Positions 26,793 through 33,848 of a DNA stretch of 64,000 nucleotides are shown piece after piece. Position numbers and translations under genes: made by a program. Numbering within the stretch: position 1 is the first letter of the stretch; every line of letters starts with the position of its first letter. The notes under the pieces were generated by a model that saw nothing but the letters and a program-made list of their open reading frames with translations, was not told the origin of the DNA and did no database searches. Where the stretch lies: the NCBI GenBank assembly GCA_910588405.1, contig CAJUPT010000002.1, positions 1 through 64,000 on the forward strand, written 5' to 3'. The stretch comes from an uncultured Lachnospiraceae bacterium. GTDB taxonomy: Bacteria; Bacillota; Clostridia; Lachnospirales; Lachnospiraceae.

Positions 26793-28484
26793 TTATTCCA
26801 ATGCTTTCCGTTTTACAAATTCATATATTTTCTGTCCCGCCGTACCGTCCGCATTCACCGCGAAATCCCGAAACATTTTCAATTGTAATTCTCTGTATTC
26901 CTCTTTTTCCGGATAATTCTCCGGATGGACAATATAATCAATAAAACGGTTTGCAAAATTACAGAAATGTGTATTCCGCATTACATCCTCTTCCAGAAAA
27001 TTGTCCCACCAGATGCAGCAATTCCAATTCCCAACATTAGCGCCTTTAGCCGCTCTCATATTTTCCATCCTTCTTGCCAACGGCGCATGAAAGTCCGCAC
27101 CCTCTTCATAATCCGGCTGCAAAAGCGCTTTTGTGATCGAAGGAATATAAAAAGGCTTTCCGGTGGCCGTATAAAGTAAAAGCAGCGAACTCTCGTCTGA
27201 AATCATTCCGTCGCTCCACATAATTGCCCTGTGCAGATTTTCCGTATCATCAAAGATACCCTTTCCGGAGCTTTCAAAATCACGTACAATTGCAGTGTAC
27301 TCCTCCTGAAAGGCCGGACGCATAGAACGCAGTGTGGTTTCAAACAGTGGGTGGGGACGCCACCAGAGAATCACATCCTCCCTCTTCCAAAAAGCCCGTA
27401 TAATCGAACGCAGCTTTTTAAAGTACCAACTATCATGGGGCTGATAAACTCCTGTTGATTCTGCTTGCTGTGCGCTGGATTTTAAAAGTTCTGACAAACT
27501 GGTATTATAGAGAATGATTTTTTTGTCCTCTATTCTTCTATTCCATTCTTTCGGTAAAGTATAGTCTTTTTTATCGGCACAAATAATTTTGTCAAACTTC
27601 GGTGAACCAAGTGCTATGAATTTTTCCCGAATTTTCTCCGGTGTCATGCCATATTGCCGCGCAATCTCCGGATGCGCAGCAAACATCGGTCTATGGGCTT
27701 CTGCTAACTCTTTTGCATATCTGATATCGTATTGCACATGCAGATGCGCTGGCAATAATATGCTGTTCTGCTTAAATGTTTCCTGCAATTCTTCCGCGCA
27801 CGGGTCACGATACAGCCAATACGGCAACCCGTATTCTACATACACCAGCATATCCGTATATTGTTTTAAACGGCTGCTGTAAAAATCCGGGTGTACGGAT
27901 GTCACATAATTCTGGCCATCATAAGGATTCATAATAAATATTACATCCGGATGACGGATTTCCACATTATATTCCTGCCAGCCTGTCAACTCATATTGAT
28001 CAGAATAATACCCTTCCCCCTCAACATGCATTTGACCGAAACTTCCATCCGGATTTCGGTCAAAATACGGAACCGCAATAAAATATGCGTCACAGGCCGG
28101 ATCAGCTTTTGCGGCAAAATATATGCTTTCCAGTGAGTCGGACATACTTGCCTTATAGCAGAAAAAAACTACTTCTATTTTATCGGCTTTCAGATTAGCC
28201 GCTTCTGATTTTATTTCAAAAGCCTTTTTTGACACCAGTTTTACATGGGCATTTCCCTGCGCAATATTAAAGAGCAATTCATATAATTCCCTGATAAGAT
28301 TTGACAGCCTTGTATCTTCGCCAAATACCGTTTCCGCATAATCAAACATGCAGGACACAAACTCCTGTATTTCCGCACATAAATCTAAAAACTTGTCGGC
28401 TCTCTGTCTTTTCAGTTCACCACAGGCGGTTTCCAGTGTTTTAACCAAATCAAGAAATTGTTTTATTTGTTGTTTGCGCATCAC
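26793..28484 (-). CDS. TagB/TagF-like GT-B transferase (CDP-glycerol glycerophosphotransferase-like)
   Basis: A 563-residue protein. The first 100 residues are helical and unassigned; residues 101-560 have features of the CDP-glycerol glycerophosphotransferase family: WWRPHPL (374-380) and SDESSLLL (429-436), equivalent to the RxHP and DYSS motifs that bind the nucleotide diphosphate. These enzymes transfer polyol phosphate to teichoic-acid-like chains, so this gene may build a phosphopolyol or sugar polymer. The start is GTG at 28484 or ATG at 28481, right at the rfbF stop. Family assignment rests on short motifs and is moderately sure. Confidence 0.65.
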   Translation of the reverse strand: MMRKQQIKQFLDLVKTLETACGELKRQRADKFLDLCAEIQEFVSCMFDYAETVFGEDTRLSNLIRELYELLFNIAQGNAHVKLVSKKAFEIKSEAANLKADKIEVVFFCYKASMSDSLESIYFAAKADPACDAYFIAVPYFDRNPDGSFGQMHVEGEGYYSDQYELTGWQEYNVEIRHPDVIFIMNPYDGQNYVTSVHPDFYSSRLKQYTDMLVYVEYGLPYWLYRDPCAEELQETFKQNSILLPAHLHVQYDIRYAKELAEAHRPMFAAHPEIARQYGMTPEKIREKFIALGSPKFDKIICADKKDYTLPKEWNRRIEDKKIILYNTSLSELLKSSAQQAESTGVYQPHDSWYFKKLRSIIRAFWKREDVILWWRPHPLFETTLRSMRPAFQEEYTAIVRDFESSGKGIFDDTENLHRAIMWSDGMISDESSLLLLYTATGKPFYIPSITKALLQPDYEEGADFHAPLARRMENMRAAKGANVGNWNCCIWWDNFLEEDVMRNTHFCNFANRFIDYIVHPENYPEKEEYRELQLKMFRDFAVNADGTAGQKIYEFVKRKALE

Positions 28485-29264
28485 TCACCATACCTTCCAG
28501 GGAGCATTGCCATTATTCCAATAAGATTCCAAAAAGCGTCTATCGCGCTGGGTATCCATACACTGCCAGTAGCCGTAATGCTTGTAAACACCCAGCTTTC
28601 CTTCTTTCGCCAGCGTTTCCAGAGGTAATTGTTCCAGTACGCAGCTGTCATCATCATTTAAATACCGGAAAATTTCCGGCCCCATAACCATAAAACCGCC
28701 GTTTACCCAGCCGCCATCCTCCTTGCTTTTCTCCCGAAAGCTAACGATCTTTTCACCTGTACCGTTCATCTCCAAAACGCCAAAACGACTACCCGGCTGT
28801 ATAGCTGTTAACGTTGCCTTCGCGTCAGTTTTCCTGTGTTGTTCCAACAGCGCATTCAAATCCACATTGCCCACCCCGTCGCCATAAGTCAGCATAAAAG
28901 TTTCCTCCCCTATGTATTTATGTATCCGCTTGACCCTTGCGCCAGTCTGCGCATTCAGCCCCGTATCTACCAATGTTACACGCCACGGTTCGGCTATATT
29001 TTCATGAACAACGATTTTATTTTCTTCCGAGAAATCAAACGTTACATCAGAACAATGAAGATAATAATCTGCAAAGTACTCTTTTATGACATAACTTTTG
29101 TATCCACAGCAAATTACAAAATCATGAAAACCAAAATGTGAATAATATTTCATGATATGCCATAAAATCGGCTGCTCCCCAATGGTAATCATCGGTTTTG
29201 GCTTCAAATGGCTTTCTTCGCTGATACGTGTTCCCAACCCTCCGGCTAAAATAACTACTTTCAT
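28485..29264 (-). CDS. rfbF: Glucose-1-phosphate cytidylyltransferase
   Basis: A 259-residue nucleotidyltransferase making CDP-glucose from CTP and glucose-1-phosphate. Visible are the N-terminal loop VILAGGLGTRISEESHLKPKPM, the LTYGDGVGNVD metal-binding block and WVNGGFMV, which separate RfbF from UTP- and dTTP-using relatives. The usual next enzyme, CDP-glucose 4,6-dehydratase (RfbG), is not present, so either CDP-glucose is used directly or the pathway continues elsewhere. The ATG at 29264 has a GGGAG site. It opens the glycan-like operon; no promoter was found in the gap before it, so transcription may come from further upstream. Confidence 0.92.
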   Translation of the reverse strand: MKVVILAGGLGTRISEESHLKPKPMITIGEQPILWHIMKYYSHFGFHDFVICCGYKSYVIKEYFADYYLHCSDVTFDFSEENKIVVHENIAEPWRVTLVDTGLNAQTGARVKRIHKYIGEETFMLTYGDGVGNVDLNALLEQHRKTDAKATLTAIQPGSRFGVLEMNGTGEKIVSFREKSKEDGGWVNGGFMVMGPEIFRYLNDDDSCVLEQLPLETLAKEGKLGVYKHYGYWQCMDTQRDRRFLESYWNNGNAPWKVW

Positions 29265-29299
29265 GATACGTCTCTCCCAACACACTTTTACATTGCAGT

Positions 29300-29697
29300 C
29301 TTTTCATTGTCCGGTACGTTACCGCCAAGCACACTCATCCGGCCATCCGCTGCTTATGTTTTTAATAAGGCATATTGGCTATCTTCACAGATAGTGCGGG
29401 CAGTATCCGCCGCTGCTTTGCGCAGGCGCCTTGCTGTCCGCTTCGCTCCCGGTACTTCTCCCTCGGCGGCTGTCCCGCCGGAAAGTTCCCATAGGTCCTG
29501 GCATATCCAATCCCCGCCCCTTTTCAAAGGCGGCTTCTAATGCCGTTTTGTTTTTTATCATAAAGAATCATCCACGGTCCTACTCCCGTCTCTGGTTTTG
29601 GTCAAATACATTGTCCGGTGTATTCATCCGAGAAATCATCCGTAATGAACCCATTTCAGCTTCAAATATTTATCAGAATTTTCCTTAATTTATGTTC
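29300..29697 (-). ncRNA. Structured region downstream of dead tnpB, candidate guide-RNA (omega-RNA-like) locus
   Basis: No gene fits here. On the minus strand, 60 AT-rich bases after the tnpB-like stop lead into a GC-rich block (about 29400-29540) with hairpins such as CGGCGG-CTGTC-CCGCCG (29464-29480). In IS605/IS607-type elements the guide RNA is made from exactly this place, the right end overlapping or following tnpB. The 11-base CATTGTCCGGT occurs twice in direct orientation (29305-29315 and 29609-29619), each followed by TCATCCG, so the region holds a partial duplication. That an RNA is made is inference from the family. Confidence 0.3.
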
Positions 29698-31032
29698 TCA
29701 TAATAGTAGGGGATTTCTTTTTTCTTTCGGCTCCCGCCCTCTTTTCAGGACATTTACGGCAGCGTTCTGTCTCTCCTGCATTTCCAGGCCGCAGGCCGGA
29801 CAAATAAATAACCTGTTTTCCCTTTTGCCTTCTGCCCCACAGCGGGAGCATTCGCCGCTGATGCCCTTCCCAAATACTTCCACCGGTTCTATGGAACGTT
29901 CCCTGCATTTCTGAATCAGCCGGCTTTTTATATAACCGCGCTGCCACATACTTACGGTCGCATTTATTCTCCTGTTTATCCCGGCGGAGGACGGGGACGG
30001 CAGCTTAGGGAAATACAGGATTTCCGGCTTCTCTGTCTCTAGCATCCGATTGATCTCAGCGTTCACATAAGTGTGCAGTGCGGCTTCCCGCCTGGCCCTT
30101 CCCGCTTTATATTTTTTCATGCCCGGATTGCTCCCGGCACTTCTCCTGTGACGGGGAAGCCTTTCCCGTATATAATCTGTCAATGCCGACTGATATTCCA
30201 AATACCGTTCCCCATACACATTTCCGGTGTCTGTCACAAGCATACTGCGCATCCCCATAGCTACCGCCGTTTCGCCGCAGTAACCTGAAGGATGCTTTGG
30301 CCTGACTATCACCGGCACATTGACGGTCAGATTTCCCTCTTCCGGATAAAGGCGGACATAAACCTGCCTGTTGTAGCAGTTATTATCTCGTAACGGGATA
30401 AAAAGACGATTCCGTTTTTCTTTCATGCAAAGATAAATTCCATGATCGGCATACCGATAAGCTTTCGGAGAAACGAAAAAACCATCCGCCGACTCCGTAT
30501 GCGGCCTGATCAAATGCCTTCGCACCTGCCTGCGCAAGTACCGGTCCAGTTTGTGGGTGTCGACTTTGCCGCTGACCTCTTTGTATTTCTCATCCCAGTT
30601 TCCGGACAGGGAGGGTTCCCCGCCTGACATAACACTCTCAAAACAAGAGCCTTGCTTCATCACAAAACGCAAATAGTGCCTGTCCTCCGGCGTAAAGCCT
30701 TCATTTGACCGAATATTTTTCTCAATTTTCTTTTTCGTCCGCGTCCACTGGCTTTTGATATCCCCCAGCGCGTCAAAAACGGCAAGATAAAAATACACGG
30801 AAGGAAGCCCTAGCCTCTCCCTAAGCCCGCTTTGCGTCATTTCATTCTGTACGGTGTAGCCCGGATAGATTTTCCCAAGGCCGCCTATCCCTCCATACCG
30901 CCCATAGACATAATTCCGCACGTTTCTACAATCTTCGGCAATCTCCTGCAGACGGGCCATGTCAGCGTCGGCGATCGGAACCTTGTTATATTGATAAACC
31001 GTTTTGTATATCGCTTCTGACGGCATCCCCAT
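29698..31032 (-). CDS. TnpB-family protein lacking the RuvC catalytic residues (TldR-like)
   Basis: A 444-residue homologue of IS200/IS605 TnpB, the RNA-guided nuclease ancestral to Cas12. The C-terminal zinc finger is intact (CSRC 395-398, CPAC 411-414) and the fold landmarks align: AMGMRSMLVTDTGNVYG for the first RuvC strand, INRRINATVSMWQRGYIKSRL, and QNAAVNVL at the end. However the three acidic catalytic residues are replaced: Ala258 where DxG should be, Pro342 (or Phe341) where the ExL glutamate should be, and Arg421 where D-x-NAA should be. The frame is otherwise unbroken, so it appears maintained as a nuclease-dead, probably RNA-guided DNA-binding protein. No tnpA is adjacent. A promoter inside the neighbouring invertible segment points at it. 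Confidence 0.8.
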   Translation of the reverse strand: MGMPSEAIYKTVYQYNKVPIADADMARLQEIAEDCRNVRNYVYGRYGGIGGLGKIYPGYTVQNEMTQSGLRERLGLPSVYFYLAVFDALGDIKSQWTRTKKKIEKNIRSNEGFTPEDRHYLRFVMKQGSCFESVMSGGEPSLSGNWDEKYKEVSGKVDTHKLDRYLRRQVRRHLIRPHTESADGFFVSPKAYRYADHGIYLCMKEKRNRLFIPLRDNNCYNRQVYVRLYPEEGNLTVNVPVIVRPKHPSGYCGETAVAMGMRSMLVTDTGNVYGERYLEYQSALTDYIRERLPRHRRSAGSNPGMKKYKAGRARREAALHTYVNAEINRMLETEKPEILYFPKLPSPSSAGINRRINATVSMWQRGYIKSRLIQKCRERSIEPVEVFGKGISGECSRCGAEGKRENRLFICPACGLEMQERQNAAVNVLKRGREPKEKRNPLLL

Positions 31033-31088
31033 CTTTCCTCAAATCTCCCGTCTCCATCTTACATCCATACATAAATGGTTATACAAAT

Positions 31089-31115
31089 TTTCGTAGAATA
31101 CGATATTCTACGAAA
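31089..31115. repeat. Left recombination-site candidate (inverted with 32544-32570)
   Basis: Perfect 12-base arms TTTCGTAGAATA and TATTCTACGAAA flank a three-base centre CGA. The right copy at 32544-32570 has the same arms (one change) but centre TCG, so the two sites lie in opposite orientation around the recombinase gene. Confidence 0.85.
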
Positions 31116-31140
31116 CAATCTGTTGTAAAACCTATTCTAA

Positions 31141-31169
31141 ATTAAACATGACAACAGATGGTTTGTCAA
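31141..31169 (-). promoter_or_regulatory. Outward promoter inside the invertible segment
   Basis: On the minus strand TTGACA is followed after 17 bases by TTTAAT. Transcription would start near 31134, run through the left site and reach the dead tnpB gene about 100 bases on. An inverted repeat TGACAA-N8-TTGTCA (31149-31168) overlaps the -35 box and could be an operator. If the segment flips, this promoter would point right towards 32774. Confidence 0.75.
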
Positions 31170-31289
31170 CCTTTTTTGAAAAATAACTTATTCTTCCAAA
31201 ACAATCTGAAAATATGTATGTAGAGAAACATATCCGTGGTTACTGATATAGACAGTTTATGTTATTTATATCGGCATATTTTCAATGTT

Positions 31290-31295
31290 TATAAT
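31290..31295 (+). promoter_or_regulatory. Possible -10 box of the recombinase gene
   Basis: A perfect TATAAT lies about 75 bases before the recombinase start. The matching -35 region is poor (TTATAT or TATATC), so this is a weak or activated promoter candidate. Confidence 0.35.
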
Positions 31296-31368
31296 AGGCA
31301 TAGGTCTTTTTTCATGTATATGGAATTTAAGGGCCGTCAAAATTCTGGTCAGAAAAGGAGGACATTTT

Positions 31369-32511
31369 ATGCCGAAAACAGGTGAAAACATTTACAAAAG
31401 AAAAGACGGGCGCTGGGAAGGACGCTATAAAAAAGAGTACGTAAACGGAAAGCTGCGGTATGGCGCTGTTTATGCAAAGACGTACCGGGACGTAAAGGTA
31501 AAATTAGACCAGGCAAAAAGAGCATATGAGGAATCAAAATTATCTGAAACAAAAGCTGGGAGTGTAAAAATTATTGGAGATAAATGGGTTTCGGAAATGG
31601 CGATGTCGGTAAAAGAATCCTCAAAAAACAAATATGAAGATATTCTTTGGCGGTACATATATCCGGAATTTGGGGAAAGCGAGCTGTCTGACATCACAAA
31701 TCTGCATATTCACAGCTTTGCAAATTGCCTGCTGACAGACGGGGGAGCCAGACAGCAGGGGCTTGCCCCGTCGACTGTGGCGGAGATTCTGTCTGTTTTG
31801 AATGGAATCCGTCTTTATGCCTTGCGTAGGAACCACAGGGTGCTGTTTTCCACAGGATGTGTCCGCTTGAAACGGGAGCAGACAGATATCAGGGTATTTA
31901 GCCTCAGAGAAGAAGAAATTCTGGTTCGCTATCTTCTTGAGCATATCGATTTGTCATCGCTGGGAATCTTACTCTGTCTGTTCACAGGGATACGGGTCGG
32001 AGAGCTGTGCGCGATGAATTGGGACGATATCAGTATCCAGGAGAAAAAAATGCATGTCAATAAAACAATGCAGCGCATTCGGATCGGCACGCAGGCAGGA
32101 AAAAGGACAGAAATTAGGATTCAGGAGCCGAAAAGTTCTTCTTCAAACCGCACCATTCCTCTTCCGGAATCATTGCTGGGGCTCTTGGCGAAATATTACA
32201 TACCGGGGGCATTCTTTCTGACCGGGGACAGAAACCGGTATGTTGAGCCAAGAACCATGCAAAACCGTTTCAAAAAAGTACTTACAGCCTGTGGCATTCC
32301 GAAAGCTAATTTTCATGCCACGCGGCATACATTTGCCACGAGATGCGTTGAATTTGGATTTGATGTAAAAAGCTTAAGCGAGCTTCTCGGCCATGCCGAC
32401 GTGAGAGTTACCATGAATCGGTATGTCCATCCGTCCATGGCTCTTAAAGCGGAATATATGAACAATTTTTCGGATTTCTTTTGCCGTCAGATTAATGGTC
32501 AAAAAGAATAA
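31369..32511 (+). CDS. Tyrosine recombinase (site-specific integrase)
   Basis: A 380-residue tyrosine recombinase. An arm-type DNA-binding start (IYKRKDGRWEGRYKK, 8-22) is followed by a SAM-like core-binding domain (about 65-165) and the catalytic domain with Arg209 (FTGIRVGE), Lys255, His316-x-x-Arg319 (FHATRHTF), His342 (LLGHAD) and the nucleophile Tyr352 (RYVH). All catalytic residues are present. The AAGGAGG site fixes the ATG at 31369, not the open frame from 31285. It lies between two inverted copies of a palindromic 27-bp site and next to a surface-glycan operon, an arrangement expected of a DNA invertase that flips a promoter segment. No excisionase, phage or conjugation gene is nearby, which argues against an integrated element. 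Confidence 0.9.
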   Translation: MPKTGENIYKRKDGRWEGRYKKEYVNGKLRYGAVYAKTYRDVKVKLDQAKRAYEESKLSETKAGSVKIIGDKWVSEMAMSVKESSKNKYEDILWRYIYPEFGESELSDITNLHIHSFANCLLTDGGARQQGLAPSTVAEILSVLNGIRLYALRRNHRVLFSTGCVRLKREQTDIRVFSLREEEILVRYLLEHIDLSSLGILLCLFTGIRVGELCAMNWDDISIQEKKMHVNKTMQRIRIGTQAGKRTEIRIQEPKSSSSNRTIPLPESLLGLLAKYYIPGAFFLTGDRNRYVEPRTMQNRFKKVLTACGIPKANFHATRHTFATRCVEFGFDVKSLSELLGHADVRVTMNRYVHPSMALKAEYMNNFSDFFCRQINGQKE

Positions 32512-32543
32512 GTTATTAGTGAATATAGGGAATTTTTGCAGAA

Positions 32544-32570
32544 TTTCGTAGAATATCGTATTCTGCGAAA
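32544..32570. repeat. Right recombination-site candidate (inverted with 31089-31115)
   Basis: TTTCGTAGAATA and TATTCTGCGAAA flank the centre TCG. Only one base of the arms differs from the left copy, and the centre is the reverse complement of the left centre. It follows the recombinase stop by 32 bases. Confidence 0.85.
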
Positions 32571-32606
32571 CCCCATAGCACCAAACAGAGACGCAAAAAA
32601 ATTTAT

Positions 32607-32628
32607 GGCAGGGAAATTTTTCCCTGCC
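32607..32628. terminator. Perfect stem-loop after the recombinase gene
   Basis: GGCAGGGAAA pairs with TTTCCCTGCC. On the plus strand no T run follows; on the minus strand ATAAATTTTTTT follows, so it would best stop leftward transcription. It lies outside the right recombination site and could insulate the segment. Confidence 0.45.
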
Positions 32629-32773
32629 CATTCTATTATTCAAACAAATCTGCTTCATTTTGTTCCTCAGAATAAACTCACATGGTTAATGCACTGTTAA
32701 TCACCAAAACTGCATATACACAACTCTCCCCATATGTTAAAATAAGAAAAACAAAAAAGGAGCCTGCGCATTT

Positions 32774-33811
32774 ATGGAGAACAGTGTTTCACGCTATTAT
32801 TCACTGAATCAATATCTGAAAGAAACCTTTGGCTGCAAGGTCTATAAGCTGGCGCTGGACGGCGGGATGACCTGTCCCAACCGGGACGGAATACTAGGGG
32901 ACAGAGGCTGTATTTTCTGCAGTGCCGGGGGCTCCGGAGAATTTGCACAGACTTTCCTTACAGAAGATCCATCATGCGCATTTTGGGAAAAAAATCCATC
33001 TCCTCCCGACAGCTTACGGGCAGGACACTCGATCCCATCAAAGTTTCCCCCGATATGGAACCAAATAGAAACAGCAAAAAACCAGGTACGCCGAAAAATA
33101 AAAGAGGGAAAATACATCGCCTACTTCCAGTCCTATACCAACACCTACGCGCCCGCCCCATATCTGGAACAGCTTTTCTCTCAGGCCATCTCCCATCCTG
33201 ACATAGTCGCCCTGTCAATTGCCACAAGGCCGGACTGCCTGCCGCCTGACGTACTGGCTTTGCTTGGACGGCTGAACCATATAAAACCTGTCTGGGTGGA
33301 GCTGGGTCTGCAGACCATGCATCCAAGAACGGCGGAATATATCCGCAGAGGATATGCGACTGACTGCTATATCCAGGCCGTAAAAAATCTAAAAATGGCA
33401 GGCATTAGCCACATTATCACCCATGTCATTCTGGGACTGCCAGGAGAAAGCACAGAAGAAATGATTAAGACTGTGGGTTTTGCAGCAGAAACGGGAACAG
33501 ACGGCATTAAGCTGCAGCTGCTCCATGTGCTGAAGGGAACAGATCTGGCGACGGAATATGAACTGGGGCGGTTCCAGGTGATGAGCCTGGAACAGTACTG
33601 CGACACGCTCTACCGGTGCGTCGAAGCGCTGCCGCCCCATGTGGTGATTCACCGCCTGACCGGAGACGGGCCAAAACGGCTGCTGATCGCCCCGGCGTGG
33701 AGCGGCAATAAGAAACGGGTGCTGAATACGATTATGAAAGGGATGGAGGAACGGGATGTACGGCAGGGGAACATCTTTCCCGACTACCAAACCAGTCCCC
33801 CATGGAAATAA
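32774..33811 (+). CDS. Radical SAM protein, YhcC/YtqA (TIGR01212) family
   Basis: A 345-residue radical SAM protein of a widespread family of unknown reaction. The first cysteine is in MTCPNRDG and the CxxC pair in GCIFCSAG; the family hallmark YFQSYTNTYAP and WVELGLQTMHPRTAEYIRRGY are intact. Residues about 63-95 form a proline-rich stretch between the cluster loop and the barrel. An AAGGAG site lies 11 bases before the ATG. If the neighbouring segment inverts, the outward promoter would point at this gene. It is otherwise monocistronic and convergent with the DUF885 gene, 37 bases away. Confidence 0.9.
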   Translation: MENSVSRYYSLNQYLKETFGCKVYKLALDGGMTCPNRDGILGDRGCIFCSAGGSGEFAQTFLTEDPSCAFWEKNPSPPDSLRAGHSIPSKFPPIWNQIETAKNQVRRKIKEGKYIAYFQSYTNTYAPAPYLEQLFSQAISHPDIVALSIATRPDCLPPDVLALLGRLNHIKPVWVELGLQTMHPRTAEYIRRGYATDCYIQAVKNLKMAGISHIITHVILGLPGESTEEMIKTVGFAAETGTDGIKLQLLHVLKGTDLATEYELGRFQVMSLEQYCDTLYRCVEALPPHVVIHRLTGDGPKRLLIAPAWSGNKKRVLNTIMKGMEERDVRQGNIFPDYQTSPPWK

Positions 33812-33848
33812 AACCGGCCTGCGGCTTATGATAAAACCATGCGGCATA

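Noticed and set aside
29698..31032. Active IS200/IS605 transposon
   Set aside because: No tnpA, and the TnpB-like protein lacks all RuvC catalytic residues.
31369..32511. Prophage or conjugative element integrase
   Set aside because: No phage, excisionase, relaxase or conjugation genes nearby; the flanking sites are inverted, which fits inversion better than integration.
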